A stretch of 64,000 nt of DNA, taken from contig CAWAMJ010000002.1 in NCBI GenBank assembly GCA_963783085.1, forward strand, positions 682,001-746,000, in the 5' to 3' direction. Below the pieces are notes generated by a model. The model did not search any database. It was given only the letters and a program-made list of their open reading frames with translations, and was not told where the DNA came from. The position numbers and the translations under genes were made by a program. The stretch comes from CAVYUC01 sp963783085 (GTDB lineage Bacteria > Bacteroidota > Bacteroidia > Bacteroidales > Prolixibacteraceae). Positions 9,098-20,216 of the stretch are shown here, piece after piece (position 1 is the first letter of the stretch; every line of letters begins with the position of its first letter).

Positions 9098-10597
9098 TTA
9101 GATTTTACCTTCGGCTTTTAACTGTTTTTCAATTTCAAGATAACTTTTCAGCCGCTCTTTACGATAAAGCTCTTTGTTGATGGTCCGGTAATCGATAAAA
9201 TGTTTTTGAATAGCCGGTGAATCGGGATGAAATCCTTTATCGTCAATTTCTTTAATCCAGTCCATTAACACCGATTCCATTTGTTTTCTTACCTGCTGAT
9301 ATTCTTTCTTATAAGCCAGATTATGCACTTCAAACGGATCATTTTCAAGGTCATATAACTCCTCGAGCGGCAAAGGCGTTACGAGCGTTTTCTGTACTTT
9401 GTTTAGTTTGTTACAATTATCCAGAATAGTGATGGTATTATAGTGAGGCAGCCTTGCTTTCCGGTATTCCGTTGAACATTCCAGAACCGACCAGCCATTG
9501 TTAAAATTTCTTATGTACTGGTATTTTTCAGACCGGACCGCCCATGTTTTAAAATAAATGCCACCAATGCGATCGATGGAACCAAAGATATATTCACGTT
9601 CGGGCTCCCTTTGTTCTCCCAGGAAATACTTTTCCCTGCATATAGTCTGGTTTTTTTACACTGGCCAGTGCCAGGGTCGTCGCCGAAATATCAATGGAAG
9701 AGTGCAATCCGCTGTTATTACCGTGCCAGGCTCAAATCCTTCGGGATATTTTACTTTCGTTAGGAATATAAATGATAAATGGAATTCTCGTTCCACTGTC
9801 GTATAACCAGTATTTGGCCCTCAACATCGGTCTTCCGTGGTCGGAAAAAAAGAAAATAATGGTATTTGTCAAGCAATCCCTGTTGTTTAAATTCGTCAAG
9901 AATCTTTTTAACATCGTCATCGAGTAATTGGATATTCTCGATAATAATGCCCAGTCCTCTCTCAGTGGCTGAACATCGGGATAATATGGAGGCAAATCCA
10001 TTTTCTTTGGGTCAACCGGATTCAGCGTATCTTTTTTAAAAACACGATGAGTGTAAGTGAATTGACTTTGGCAAAAAACGGTTTTCCTTTTTCCAGTTCA
10101 TCAATATTTTTATGTTGAAATGATGCCTGATCGAGCTTAAACATGTAATCGTCCTTTTTCACCCCCAACGTTTGATATCCGTTTTCTTCCAATAAATGAG
10201 CAATGGTTTTCACCCCATCCGGAAGCGGTTTCATCAAATCCTCGGAATAGCGCATGTGCATTGCGCCGATGGAATTCTGATACATTCCTGTGGCTATGGC
10301 AGTTCGCGAAGGTGAACACATCCCGAAGCCACAGTAAACATATTCGTAAATCGTATTCCGTCATTTCGCAAGTTTATCGATAGTTGGAGTTTGAACCAGA
10401 TCATTGCCATAACATGAAAGATCTTGAGACATATCCTCACAAATAATCCAGAGAATATTGGGGCGTGATTGCTTTTGTGCCACACCCGATATTCCCGGAA
10501 ACAGGAAAATAATCAGTAGTAAGAAAGCTTTCATTTTACGTATATTATAAAATTGTCCTGAAAACTTAAAAGCCCGCCCGTGAAGGCAGGCTTTCAA
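9098..10597 (-). pseudogene. S1-family sulfatase, broken by several frameshifts
   Basis: Four separate minus-strand fragments (10597-10361, 10321-10022, 10001-9732, 9373-9098) with linking sequence in other frames add up to a sulfatase of about 500 residues. Visible parts, in order, are a signal peptide (LLLIIFLFPGISGVAQ), the metal-site start PNILWIICEDMSQDLS, the formylglycine motif C-S-P-S-R in MCSPSRTAIATGMYQ, FFFSDHGRPM, and the typical tail LYDLENDPFEVHNLAY. At least four frame changes are needed, which exceeds what I see in any other gene here except csm4 and the first susC. The start of the mature enzyme (ICEDMSQDLSCYGND) resembles heparan/glucosamine-type S1 sulfatases, but that is only by eye. 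Confidence 0.75.
10570..10595 (-). terminator. Hairpin between susD and the sulfatase gene
   Basis: AAAGCCCGCC and GGCAGGCTTT form a near-perfect stem with one mismatch and a 6-base loop. On the minus strand it is followed by TTTTAAGTTTT. It sits just after the susD stop and just before the sulfatase start. In sus-type operons a hairpin here usually lowers expression of the genes after susD; that role is inferred. Confidence 0.6.
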
Positions 10598-10620
10598 TTT
10601 AAATGAACCAAACTAAGCTA

Positions 10621-12319
10621 TTAGTAACCCGGGTTCTGTTCCAGATTTTCGTTAATTAAAATTTCTTTTGTTGGTATAGGCCACAAATATTGTCTCGAAG
10701 CATCGAAATCCCTCAATGCCAATCGCTTGCACAGCCCGGCATTATAAATGGGTTCCAAAATGGCAATGCCATCTTCATCAATTTCCGGAGTCATTGGTAA
10801 GAACCACAGTCCCAGCTCAACAACTTTTGCACGCAGGTCGGCAACATCCAGCATTCCATAGATATCGTAGTTCAGCACTTTCTCAGCCAGTCTCCACCGG
10901 ATGATATCCATATAACGAATCCCTTCGTTTGCAAATTCCATCCGACGTTCAACCCGAATTGTTTTCCTTAATTCTTCCTGTGATCCAACTTCTATTGCCG
11001 GATATTGTGATTTATCGCTAACTGCCACATCGTAAGCTCTTGCCCTTACAGCATTAATCGACTCATCCAACATTGGCTGATCAATTTCATTCAGTTCAAT
11101 TTTAGCTTCAGCGTACATGAGTAAAACATCGGCATATCGCATTATAAAAATTTCATTTTCAGCCCTGTAATCATCCGTCCAGTCTTCATCGATACCTTTT
11201 TTCCACATCAATCCATTAAATGAGGCATATTGTGCATTGGCCCTGGTGTCGTTGTTGGTCACCATTTTACCTGTGTTCAGGTTCAAAACCTGCAACGAAT
11301 CGGGATGTGGCTGGTAAATAAATCCCAGCCAGGGAGTTCCGAATTCCACGATGTTCATGGTACACCTTGGGTCGCGGTTCGCAAAAGGGTCGCGCGGATC
11401 GAACAAAGGCGATTCATCAATAGGCAGTCCATCGGAACACAGGAAAGCGCATAACAGATCCCATGATGGCGCGGCTGCTGCGCCCCATCCACCGGATAAC
11501 CTCGAAATCCAGTTTTTGGTGTCGCCGGTTGTTACATTCAACACCTGTGAACGAGGCATTCCAAATATCAATTCTTTTGGATTTTTAGTCTTCGACAAAA
11601 ACAGGATTTGATAATCAGGAAATAACTCATAGGTATTCAAGTCCATACAAGCTTTTGCTGCATCGCGTGCAACTGCCCAATCCTGAAAAAACAGGGCGAT
11701 CCGCGCCTTCATGGCCAGAGCGGCGCCTTTTGTTGCATACATATTTTGTGAGCTTCCGTAAGAAACCGGCAAATGGGCAGCTGCAAAATCGTAATCGTCA
11801 TAAATGGCCTGAAGAATGGTGTTCTTATCAGTGCGCGTCATGGTAAACGATTCTTCCAGGTCCAACGCATCGGTGAAATAAACCACATCGCCATAATGCG
11901 AGGTTAAGAGTGCATATTGCGCTGCCCTCACAAACCTGGCTTCAGCAGCAAACATGTCGATGGAAGACTGCGGTAAGATCCGTAGCGCGATCGAGGTTGG
12001 CAACAACTGTATTGGCCCTTGAGATGGCTTTATAAGCATTTCTCCAAACATCGATCACCGGGCCCCATTCCCCGTTCAGCGTTGCATTATTAATTGGGTT
12101 GGTTAAATCGCGACGCGTATAATCATCTGTCCATTCATCATTATCCTGCGGCCAGAAAACATTTCGGTAAAGATCGTTTACGGCCATTTGAATTTCACTT
12201 TCATTGGAATACCACGTCTCGCTGGAACCTTCGGACAGGGGGTTTAAATCCAAATCGTTACATGCAGACAGGTAAATAAGCCCTGTAAAAAATATGAGTT
12301 TTATTAAATTATATTTCAT
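10621..12319 (-). pseudogene. SusD/RagB-family glycan-binding lipoprotein, frameshifted
   Basis: Frames 12319-11942 and 12051-10621 make one SusD-like protein of about 565 residues. The N-terminus has a lipobox (IYLSACNDLDLNP), SusD-typical TWYSNESEIQMAVNDLY and WRNAYKAISRANTVV. The second frame has DMFAAEARFVRAAQYALLTSHYGDV, the TPR-like YAAKGAALAMKARIAL-type helix, and the C-terminal RVERRMEFANEGIRYMDIIRW. The break lies around 11960-11990 inside the helix where AEARFVRA should follow NLDRA. The family binds glycan at the cell surface and caps the SusC barrel. The partner is the susC immediately upstream (13 bases). Confidence 0.85.
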
Positions 12320-12331
12320 GATTCATGTTTT

Positions 12332-15300
12332 TTAAAAGTTAACAGATAAACCAAAAATAAAAGATGCCGTGATTGGATAACCACTTGCCGATACTTCGGG
12401 ATCCCAACCTTTCGGATAATTATCAATGGTCAGGAAATCAGACACACTTCCGTACACCCGCAAACTTTGCAGGCTCATCTTCTGAATTACAGCCGGTGGT
12501 ATATTATATCCGAGAGTTATGTTTTTAAGTCGCAAATATCCACCGTTTATCAACCAAAAATCAGACATCGTATAGTTGTTACCTCTGTTATTTTGTGACA
12601 GCCTCGGATATTTTGCATTCAGATTTTCTTGATCTGAATTGTACTTACTCCAGGTTGCGCCATCCAGTATTTTTGGAATGTGGCCCCAGTTTTCCATCAA
12701 CGGTTGTATCATCAAACCCTCCAGGCGTTCGTTAACTTTTCCAACACCCTGAACAACCACAGATAAATCAAAATTTTTGTAGTTCATACGGATATTCCCG
12801 CCAAACAAATAACGCGGTAAAGATCCGCCTAACAAAACTTTATCGTATTCAGGAGAAATTTTCCCGTCAGGGACTCCGTCCGGACCGCTTATATCCTGAT
12901 ATTTCACATCGCCGACCCTCATCGATGAATTTAATTTCGGTGAAGCGTCTAAATCTTCCTGTGTCTGGAACAGACCATCAGAACGATAGCCGTACCATTC
13001 ATTAAATTCACTGCCTTCGAATTTAACCTGGTCGCCCAAAAATTCCGTTCCGCCGAGGTCTCCCATAACCGATTTATAATCAGAAATATTAAATGATATG
13101 GAGTACCCCAACTCTCCGGCACGATCGTTCCAGCCGACTTCTGCTTCCCATCCTTTGGTTTCCATTTTCCCGGTATTTTGGTCCGGGTTATCAAAACCAA
13201 TATAATCCGGTATTTCGAGAGCCAGTAGCATGTCTTTTGTTGTTTTCAAAAAATAGTCGCCGGTAAACCGTAACCGGTTATCAAGGAAATGGGCATCAAG
13301 TCCAAAATCTGTAGATTCAGTCGTTTCCCATGAAATATCCTGAATTACATATTGTGTTTGCGCCGCCGTTTGCGCTGAAACTACATTCGATCCCTGAAAG
13401 AAAAGCGCGTTGGCAAAAGCAATAGTTGCCTGGTATGGATAGTTTCCGATACGTTCGTTACCCAAAGACCCCCACGATCCCCTCAGTTTCAGGTATGAAA
13501 GCCATGAATTGTCTTTCATAAAAGATTCTTCGGTTAATACCCAGCCGGCAGAGAACGACGGGAATGAGCCCCACCGGTAGTCTTTATGAAAACGGGAAGA
13601 GGCGTCGAAGCGAATATTACCTTGCAGGAAATATTTATTCCGGTAATTGTACAGTACCCTTCCGAACCAGGAACGATAGGCATTTTCCCAGGCACTTCCG
13701 CTGTTGTCCCTGAATTCGAGCGGACCAATGTTCAGGTACGGGAACGAAGTTAATTCATACTGATCCCTGGATGCGCCAAGGTTTTCATTAAATGCATAGA
13801 AATTTTCATATCCAGCCATGGCATTCAGGCTATGCGAACCGAACGACCGGGCATAATTGGCCAGGAACTGGGTGGTAACCCTGTAATTATCGTTTCTTGA
13901 TTCGCTTAGCATTGTGGTTGAATTCCATTGTAACGTGCCGCCATAAACGGTTGGATCATCAGCAGCGTTGTATTCGACTTTCTTTCGGAAATTTTTCCCT
14001 TTGTCGTAGCCCAGTGAAGGAGAAATAACGGCAGTGAATTTTAAACCTTCCAGCGGGTTAAAATCTAGCGCCAGTTTACCACCGACATCGTTATACCAGT
14101 TATTATTAAACCCGCCTTCTTTTAATGCACCGTAAATGTTATTCCCCGATTTTCCTTCGGCAATCCTCCCATCGGCCCAGGTCGCTGCATATACCGGCGC
14201 CGATATTAACATGTTATACATCGGATCGATACTGGGTTGCTTTGATATAGACCTTTTAATATAAATATCCAGGCTGGCCGATAAATAGTTGTTTATCGTT
14301 ACATCGTTGTTGAACCTTGCGGTTATTCGTTCATACGAGCGGCCGTCGTACAATGCATCGGTTTTGTCATACCCAATTATGGCTTTCGAACGGATCGTTT
14401 TTGTACCTGCCGTTAAACTCAGAACATGGCTTTCACGCGGAGCGTTGTCGTTCAAGATTAAACGTGTCCAATCAGTATTTGGATATTGATCCGGATTTTG
14501 TGCATTTAATGAAAGATAATTATCGACCATATCTTTGGAATAGAGCGGGTATTCATTTTCCGGGTTTCCGTTATCGTTCCACCGTAATTCATTCGCCATT
14601 TGCAGGTAACGTGTTACATTTACATATTCAGGTAATTGCGTAGGTTTTTCAAAACCATATTCCACGTTGTACTGCAATCCGATTTCACCTTCTTTAGCCC
14701 TTTTGGTGGTTACGAGGATAACACCTGCGGCTGCGCGTGCACCATAAATAGAAGCCGACGCAGCATCTTTTAAAACAGAAATATCCTGCACGTCATCCGG
14801 ATTAATATCATTAATATTGTCCACCGGCACACCATCAACAATAATTAATGGATACTGTTGCCAATCGAGGTAATACCCCGTAATTCGAATAGTTGCTGAT
14901 GAACCAGGTGCATTGTTATTACGGGTAACCATTAGCCCCGACATTGTACCCTGCAGTGCTTGACTAATCTGTACCGTTTGACGATCGGCAATTTCTTCGC
15001 CCTGCACAGAGCCCACAGCGCCAGTTAAATCCGATTTTTTTACCAGCACCATAACCAATAGCTACAACTTCCTCAGTCCCAATGTTGGCTGATTTCAATA
15101 CAATATTTAACATAGTTTTGATTATTCAACCGGAATTTCCTGTGACGCCATACCAACAAACGAGAATAACAAAATGCTTTCATCAGTCGGTACGTTATAA
15201 GGTGAAGTTTCCGTCGGCATCAGTAACTGGTACCAATGGAAGTTCCCTTTACAACTACACTTACACCGGGAAGAGCCTCGCCATCTTCTGATTTTACATT

Positions 15301-15723
15301 ACCGGTTACCTTCCGTGCCTGTTGAATTACATCTCCCGATTTTAAATTCATTTCGCCCGGACTTAAAATAATCTGCCGGTCGTTGATGGTATAACGAACA
15401 TTTTCCCCTTTAAACAGTTCGTCAAGAACATCGGTAATCTTTTTGTTGGTAAGTTTAATGTTCACTTTTCGTTCAACATCAATCAGCCGGTTACTGTAAA
15501 CAAAGTAAAATTCGCTGTTATCCTCAATTTGATACAGCACATCTTTAACGGATGCATTTTCCATATCGAGGGATATTCTTGTTGCCTCAGAATAAGAGCT
15601 CACCGCTAACACTCGGACAACTGCGACAAGCATCAGTAAAGCGGTTAGTTTCGTAATTCGAAACAATTTCTGCAACACGAGATGAAATCCATCTGTGTCA
15701 TTCATTCTTTCAATTTTTTCCAT
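12332..15723 (-). pseudogene. SusC/RagA TonB-dependent transporter with STN domain, frameshifted
   Basis: The N-terminal part (15723-15220) has a membrane/signal segment, an STN (secretin/TonB short N-terminal) domain (SLDMENASVKDVLYQIEDN) and the start of a carboxypeptidase-regulatory-like domain. The main part (15058-12332) has the plug (VKKSDLTGAVGSV) and a beta-barrel ending ASFIFGLSVNF. The 160 bases between them read in three frames as VTDADGNFTL, NVPTDESILLFSFVGMASQEIP and KSANIGTEEVVAIGYG, exactly the missing linker, so at least three indels separate the pieces. An STN domain next to FecR and an ECF sigma gene marks a transporter that signals to the anti-sigma factor. Confidence 0.85.
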
Positions 15724-15889
15724 AGTTCTGCGATGGTTTGAATTTGATAATTAATTGTAATTGATTAATAATGTTTAAACAAATCGAATAATGGAAAGCG
15801 GTAGTATATCTTTCACATTTGATTATTGTGCAGCCAAATCGGTTTATTCCCATAAAATCTGATTTTTAGTTAGCTTTTGTTCTTACTTA

Positions 15890-16978
15890 TCAATGTTTAA
15901 TTCCAATAATATATTTCGTTTTTTCGATACCTTTTTCTCCATCGTCATCAATATAATTTGTTCTGAATTTCAACTGTGCAGCTTCACATAAATTCTCAAG
16001 GACCAGGGAAAGCGATTCGTTTTCCACGGTGAAAGTGAAAGGGTGTGAACGCAGTTCGGCGGCATCGCCGGCCAACTCAATTTCAGCGCCGTACCAGCGT
16101 TCAAGGTTTTTGCACACCGTTATAAGCGGAGTATTTCGAAATATCATTTTACCATCCTTCCAGGCCAAATCGATGTCAACATCTTTACGACTGATGGTTA
16201 CCTTGTTCGTTTTTGCATCGAATACAGCCTTATCACCAGGCGTTAATTCCACTGACCGTTTACCGGATGCTTCCAGGCCGAGGTTGACTTTCCCTTCCTT
16301 TAACACCGTTTCCACATTTTCATCCGGATATGCCTTCACATTAAATTTTGTACCCAAAACTTTAACCTGAACGCCATTGGCAAAAACATTGAACGGAATA
16401 TTTTTATTACAGGCGACTTCAAAATAGGCTTCGCCATTCAGGAAAACATCCCGTTGGTTATTATTGAAGCGATTGGAATAGCGGACTTTTGTTTCAGAAT
16501 TCATCCAAACCTTTGTACCATCGGGTAATGTTAACCGGCTTTGTTTTGCTGCCGGAACATCAATTTCGAAAAATTCGATGTTGGAATTTCTGTTCAAAAT
16601 GAAATTATTCAGCAACGAGTAAAAGGTAACCGCAAAAACAATTATTGCTGCAACTGCAATGCTTTGCCGAATGAATTTTGACGCCTTTTCATAAGCAGAT
16701 TTTGTTTTTGTATCCCTGTAATTCATCCAGGTATCTTCAAAATTCCGTTGTAGTTGATATTCATTTAATTCCTGAGAAGAGAGGTTATCTTTCATGGAAT
16801 ACAAACCGCTGATTATTTTCCGGGCATTTTCCGCTTCCGGTTTAGTTTCGGGATACCGGCTAAGATATTCGTTCCATTTCCGGCTTTGGTTAATTGAGTT
16901 GCCCCTTACAAAGTCAGTGTAATCCTCATCATTCAAAAAATCATCGGTATGTTGCAAATACTTCTGCATAAATTTCAA
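15890..16978 (-). CDS. FecR-family anti-sigma factor
   Basis: A 362-residue protein. Residues 1-105 are cytoplasmic and helical (sigma-binding region), and a single membrane helix is near 107-128 (IAVAAIIVFAVTFYSLL). The FecR domain follows (SRLTLPDGTKVWMNSETKVRY, GEAYFEVA, VQVKVLGTKFNVKAY). The C-terminal part (DLAWKDGKMIFRNTPLITV) is the DUF4974-type domain that contacts the STN domain of the partner SusC. It lies between the sigma gene and susC on the same strand, the normal order for sigma/anti-sigma-controlled glycan loci: glycan import through SusC relieves inhibition of the sigma factor. Confidence 0.92.
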   Translation of the reverse strand: MKFMQKYLQHTDDFLNDEDYTDFVRGNSINQSRKWNEYLSRYPETKPEAENARKIISGLYSMKDNLSSQELNEYQLQRNFEDTWMNYRDTKTKSAYEKASKFIRQSIAVAAIIVFAVTFYSLLNNFILNRNSNIEFFEIDVPAAKQSRLTLPDGTKVWMNSETKVRYSNRFNNNQRDVFLNGEAYFEVACNKNIPFNVFANGVQVKVLGTKFNVKAYPDENVETVLKEGKVNLGLEASGKRSVELTPGDKAVFDAKTNKVTISRKDVDIDLAWKDGKMIFRNTPLITVCKNLERWYGAEIELAGDAAELRSHPFTFTVENESLSLVLENLCEAAQLKFRTNYIDDDGEKGIEKTKYIIGIKH

Positions 16979-17023
16979 AATCTGTCATTAAAATGCGGCC
17001 TGTCATTTTTTGTACCACTCATT

Positions 17024-17641
17024 TTAAATTTTTTCTGAAAAAAAATATTGAAACAACAGCACCATTCTCCCTTTTGGGATTTCGTTGTCGAAATCTTTTC
17101 TGATTTTTTGCAGGGCGTTGCAAAGCGTATTTCTTACGGTTTGATAACTCACACCTAAAACGTCGGCAATTTCTTTGCTTCCCAATCCTGAAAAATACTT
17201 CAGATAAATCATCTCTTTCTGGCGTTCCCCCAAGGTATTGATGGAATTAAAAAGCAGTTTGCGCAACCGGTTTTGCTCTTCGTCGTCGCCGTAATCCGGT
17301 TCCACGCCTTCATCGAAATGAAATTCCGGATGACTAAAATCAAATGAATCCGTAATTTTTAATTCCCTGGAGTTTAACGTTCTGAAAAGAGTTCGCCGGA
17401 TCGAACAAAAAAGGTATAAGCGAATATTGTTGGTATCGCTCAACCGTTCTTTTTTTTCAAAAATGGTGATGAATAATTCCTGAAGTAAATCTTCAACCAG
17501 CGCAACATTGTTGGTGTACTTGCGGCAGTAATTGTACAAAAACCGGTAATGTTCAAAGTAAATTTTTTGAAACGCGGCTTTATTTCCATCCTTGAGATTC
17601 CGCCAGGTTTGCCTTTCTTTTATTCTTTTAGATTCGGTCAT
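17024..17641 (-). CDS. ECF-type RNA polymerase sigma factor
   Basis: A 205-residue sigma-70-family ECF protein. Region 2 is at about residues 20-85 (FQKIYFEHYRFLYNYC, VEDLLQELFITIFEK) and region 4 at about 140-190 (GERQKEMIYLKYFSGLGSKE, IADVLGVSYQTVRNTL, the recognition helix). The length fits the Bacteroidota SigW/FecI-like group linked to FecR. It is the first gene of the locus and should drive the susCD operon. About 160 bases upstream of it the CRISPR-linked repeat begins; I see no clear promoter there. Confidence 0.92.
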   Translation of the reverse strand: MTESKRIKERQTWRNLKDGNKAAFQKIYFEHYRFLYNYCRKYTNNVALVEDLLQELFITIFEKKERLSDTNNIRLYLFCSIRRTLFRTLNSRELKITDSFDFSHPEFHFDEGVEPDYGDDEEQNRLRKLLFNSINTLGERQKEMIYLKYFSGLGSKEIADVLGVSYQTVRNTLCNALQKIRKDFDNEIPKGRMVLLFQYFFSEKI

Positions 17642-17805
17642 AGCTGGTTTAGTTATTTAATGAATGATAAAAGTATCAAAATGTACTATTCATCGAACCA
17701 CAAAAAATGGATTTTCTGAAAAAATTCATCAAAAACAATTCGACTATTTTACGTTCATAAGATTTTTAAAATCAGATTGAAATTTCGAGAAACAACGATT
17801 TCAAC

Positions 17806-18208
17806 GGGACGCGAAGTTTCCAACTTCGCATTTTTGTTTCAGCGATCACATTCCTGACAGCCGCTTCAACTACTGTTTAATAATTGATTACCTGTTGTTC
17901 GATCCTTTGTCCTCCGAAGTAAAACAAAGGAGGGGAAATCAGAGGCAGCCGCTTCAACTCACTACCCGTCGAGCCGCTTGGAGCGGCTTGACGGTTTCGA
18001 AATCCAAAGCAGCCGCTTCAACGGGACACGAAGTTTCCAACTTCGCATTTTTGTTTCAGCGATCACATTCCTGACAGCCGCTTCAACTCTGCTTAATAAC
18101 CGATTACCTGTTGTTTAATCCTTTGTCCGCGGAAGGGAAAAGAAGGACGGGAATCAGAAGCAGCCGCTTTGACTCATTACCCGTCGAGCCGCTTAGAGCG
18201 GCTTGACG
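17806..18208. repeat. Higher-order repeat of three hairpin elements between altered CRISPR repeats (array 1, distal end)
   Basis: Two tandem copies of a 217-bp unit. Each unit is hairpin A (GCGAAGTT-TCC-AACTTCGC, 17811-17829, then ATTTTT), an altered repeat of 35 bases (17836-17870, both ends as in the CRISPR repeat but a different centre), element B (TCCTTTGT...ACAAAGGA, 17903-17931), a truncated repeat (17935-17958), hairpin C (a 13-bp stem, 17966-17994, with one G-T pair) and a shortened repeat (17994-18022). The second copy starts with A at 18028-18046 and ends with C at 18181-18209, where the regular array begins. The same unit recurs at the distal end of array 2. Confidence 0.9.
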
Positions 18209-18813
18209 GTTGCAATGATCGAAATCAGAAGCAGCCGCTTCAACTTTGGGAAAGTCTCCAGCAGCTGTTATGTTTCTGTTTCAATGATCGAAATCAGAAG
18301 CAGCCGCTTCAACAAAAATAGTTTTACCCATGGTAATCATTATGATTGTTTCAATGATCGAAATCAGAAGCAGCCGCTTCAACATTTTCAAGGAGATCAT
18401 CAAAAAAATCCACGAATAGGTTTCAATGATCGAAATCAGAAGCAGCCGCTTCAACTGGCACCTGTTAGTTGTGTTTAGAAAGTAAGTGTGTTTCAATGAT
18501 CGAAATCAGAAGCAGCCGCTTCAACAGTATGAGGAGGATGACTCTGTAATCCACCTAATGGTTTCAATGATCGAAATCAGAAGCAGCCGCTTCAACATAA
18601 CAAAGTAATTCAGAATTACCAGTGTTTAAGTGATGTTTCAATGATCGAAATCAGAAGCAGCCGCTTCAACGTAAAAATGAAAAACATTAAGATACATTGA
18701 AGAAAAGTTTCAATGATCGAAATCAGAAGCAGCCGCTTCAACTAAAATTAAATCCAGAAAAATTTATCGCATATGTCGTTTCAATGATCGAAATCAGAAG
18801 CAGCCGCTTCAAC
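18209..18813 (-). CRISPR. CRISPR array 1 (9 repeats, 8 spacers)
   Basis: Nine 36-base repeats start at 18209 (one mismatch), 18278, 18348, 18420, 18490, 18561, 18635, 18707 and 18778, with spacers of 33-38 bases. Read on the minus strand the repeat begins GTTGAAGCGGCTGCTTC, which folds as GAAGC-GGCT-GCTTC, and ends GATCATTGAAAC. ATTGAAAC is the classic 8-base crRNA 5' tag made by Cas6 cleavage, so transcription is right to left, away from the leader at 18814 onward. Repeats are identical near the leader and altered at the far end, as expected for polar growth. All eight spacers differ and none matches another part of the window by eye. Confidence 0.97.
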
Positions 18814-18814
18814 A

Positions 18815-18905
18815 CAAAGGTACGCTGAATCCTTTACAAATCAATGGACAGCACGTTAAAATTCCTGTAAACAACTGGGCGAAATTCTGCAAAACTCCCG
18901 TTTTT
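18815..18905 (-). promoter_or_regulatory. CRISPR leader 1 with Bacteroidota-type promoter
   Basis: On the minus strand a -7 box TACCTTTG (18822-18815) is preceded, 19 bases further up, by TTG (18844-18842). This fits the Bacteroidota consensus TTTG-N19-21-TAnnTTTG. Transcription should begin in or just before the first repeat. The roughly 90 bases are shared, with few differences, with the leader of array 2 at 22940 onward, including CTGTAAACAAC, GGGCGAAATTCTGC and the AAAACTCCCGTTTTTT end. Conserved leaders are what Cas1-Cas2 recognises for spacer insertion. Confidence 0.8.
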
Positions 18906-18923
18906 TGAATATATAATATAAAA

Positions 18924-19244
18924 TCAAAAAATTAGTGTGTGTTCCCTGCCCAACCAGTAATCCAGATTTGCCGGTTTTCTACCGTTCAGTTTTCTCATTT
19001 TGGTAATTTCATTTTTCCCTACGGGTAATATAAAAAACAACGAACCTTTTGCTTTTTCATGCTGAAGCAGTCCCGTTATCCTTTCTTTCAGTTCGGCGTT
19101 TTTTGAAGGATTTTCCCCACCTAACCACACTGAATAATTAATCCTTTCGAACCCATATTTTAGTAACAGTTTTCCAACTACTGGCAATATTTTCGGATAA
19201 GTAATATCGTACATCACCAAAAAGAAACTCCCTTTAGCCGTCAT
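18924..19244 (-). CDS. cas2: CRISPR-associated Cas2
   Basis: A 106-residue Cas2. The N-terminal ferredoxin-like strand carries the conserved Asp (FLVMYDITYPKI), and the YGFERINYSVWLGGE segment is the family's second strand. Length is typical. Cas2 forms the adaptation complex with Cas1 and binds prespacer ends. Its start overlaps the cas1 stop by 11 bases, so the two are translationally linked. The stop is next to the array 1 leader, so this operon reads towards array 1. Confidence 0.93.
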   Translation of the reverse strand: MTAKGSFFLVMYDITYPKILPVVGKLLLKYGFERINYSVWLGGENPSKNAELKERITGLLQHEKAKGSLFFILPVGKNEITKMRKLNGRKPANLDYWLGREHTLIF

Positions 19245-20211
19245 AACTTATTATTTTAGTTACCAAATTTTTAATCTCCAATATTATATGATTTTTAAAA
19301 GAAGCCCTGGTTTTTTTGTAAACAATGGTTTTATCCAGTTTTCCATTAAACAGGGTGATAATTTTTTTTCGCCCTGTTTTATCCAGTAAACAACACCCGT
19401 CGTCGGTAATTTCAGTTACATTCTTTAATTCTCCTGCTATTACAGCTTCAATTAAAAATTTGTCGGTCACAGGTCTGAACGGCTCCATCAGGTCGAAAAC
19501 CATTGATGAAAGATTGTAACCATCGCGATGCATACAAGCCAGAGCAGGATCAAGCCCGGCGCTGAGTATGCCCGATTCAGCCTGGTTTCTCAACATTCCG
19601 TACAAATAGTTTATGCAACTGTTAAACGGATCGGCAGGCTTTCTCTTCACCCTTTCACGGAAGAAGAAATCGCCGGGAAGTTTTGAGCCTACCAATGGCC
19701 AGTAGATACGTGCAACCGCGGCTTCGAAGTAACGAAGTTTTTGCAGGCATTCCGGTTCTGAAAAAGTCAGGTACTTTGCCTGTTTTGTTATTTTTTCGAT
19801 AGCTCCGGTACCTTTTTCCACTTCATTTAAAATTGAAGGTTTACGATTGGACAGATAATTCAAATTGGCAACCTGATGGCTTATTTTTGTGAGAATTATC
19901 TCTTTCACCCATTCGAAACCACTTTCGCTTCGTGTAAAACCATATTGTTTCCTCCTTAACGACGACGTATTTGGAAACTTCGTTTGCCATAGCCTTGCTT
20001 CTGCCTTACCGGCCTTCGTACAAATGATTATCGCTATTTTATGACGCGCAGCGAGGACAATTGCCGGAGACGATAACCTGCATGGCATTGTCACCAAAAA
20101 ACTACTAACCCTCGAAGGATGAACCAATCTTTTTTCAGCGTTCAAAGAAATGAGAAAGCACCCGTTGCGGACGCTTAATCCCAGGCCGTACGTATCCAAT
20201 ACAATTTGCAT
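19234..20211 (-). CDS. cas1: CRISPR-associated integrase Cas1
   Basis: A 325-residue Cas1 with the three metal-binding positions in place: Glu163 in YFEAAVARIYW, His228 in ACMHRDGYNLS and Asp240 in VFDLMEPFRP. DPFNSCINYLYGML is the usual helix between them. It integrates new spacers at the leader-proximal repeat. It is a separate protein, not fused to the RT, whose stop codon lies 5 bases upstream. Intact and full-length, so acquisition may still be active. Confidence 0.96.
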   Translation of the reverse strand: MQIVLDTYGLGLSVRNGCFLISLNAEKRLVHPSRVSSFLVTMPCRLSSPAIVLAARHKIAIIICTKAGKAEARLWQTKFPNTSSLRRKQYGFTRSESGFEWVKEIILTKISHQVANLNYLSNRKPSILNEVEKGTGAIEKITKQAKYLTFSEPECLQKLRYFEAAVARIYWPLVGSKLPGDFFFRERVKRKPADPFNSCINYLYGMLRNQAESGILSAGLDPALACMHRDGYNLSSMVFDLMEPFRPVTDKFLIEAVIAGELKNVTEITDDGCCLLDKTGRKKIITLFNGKLDKTIVYKKTRASFKNHIILEIKNLVTKIISYDG

Positions 20212-20216
20212 AACTT

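Noticed and set aside
18203..18496. Open frames within CRISPR array 1
   Set aside because: They run through repeats and spacers and repeat the same residues (NDRNQKQPLQ). They are by-products of the array.
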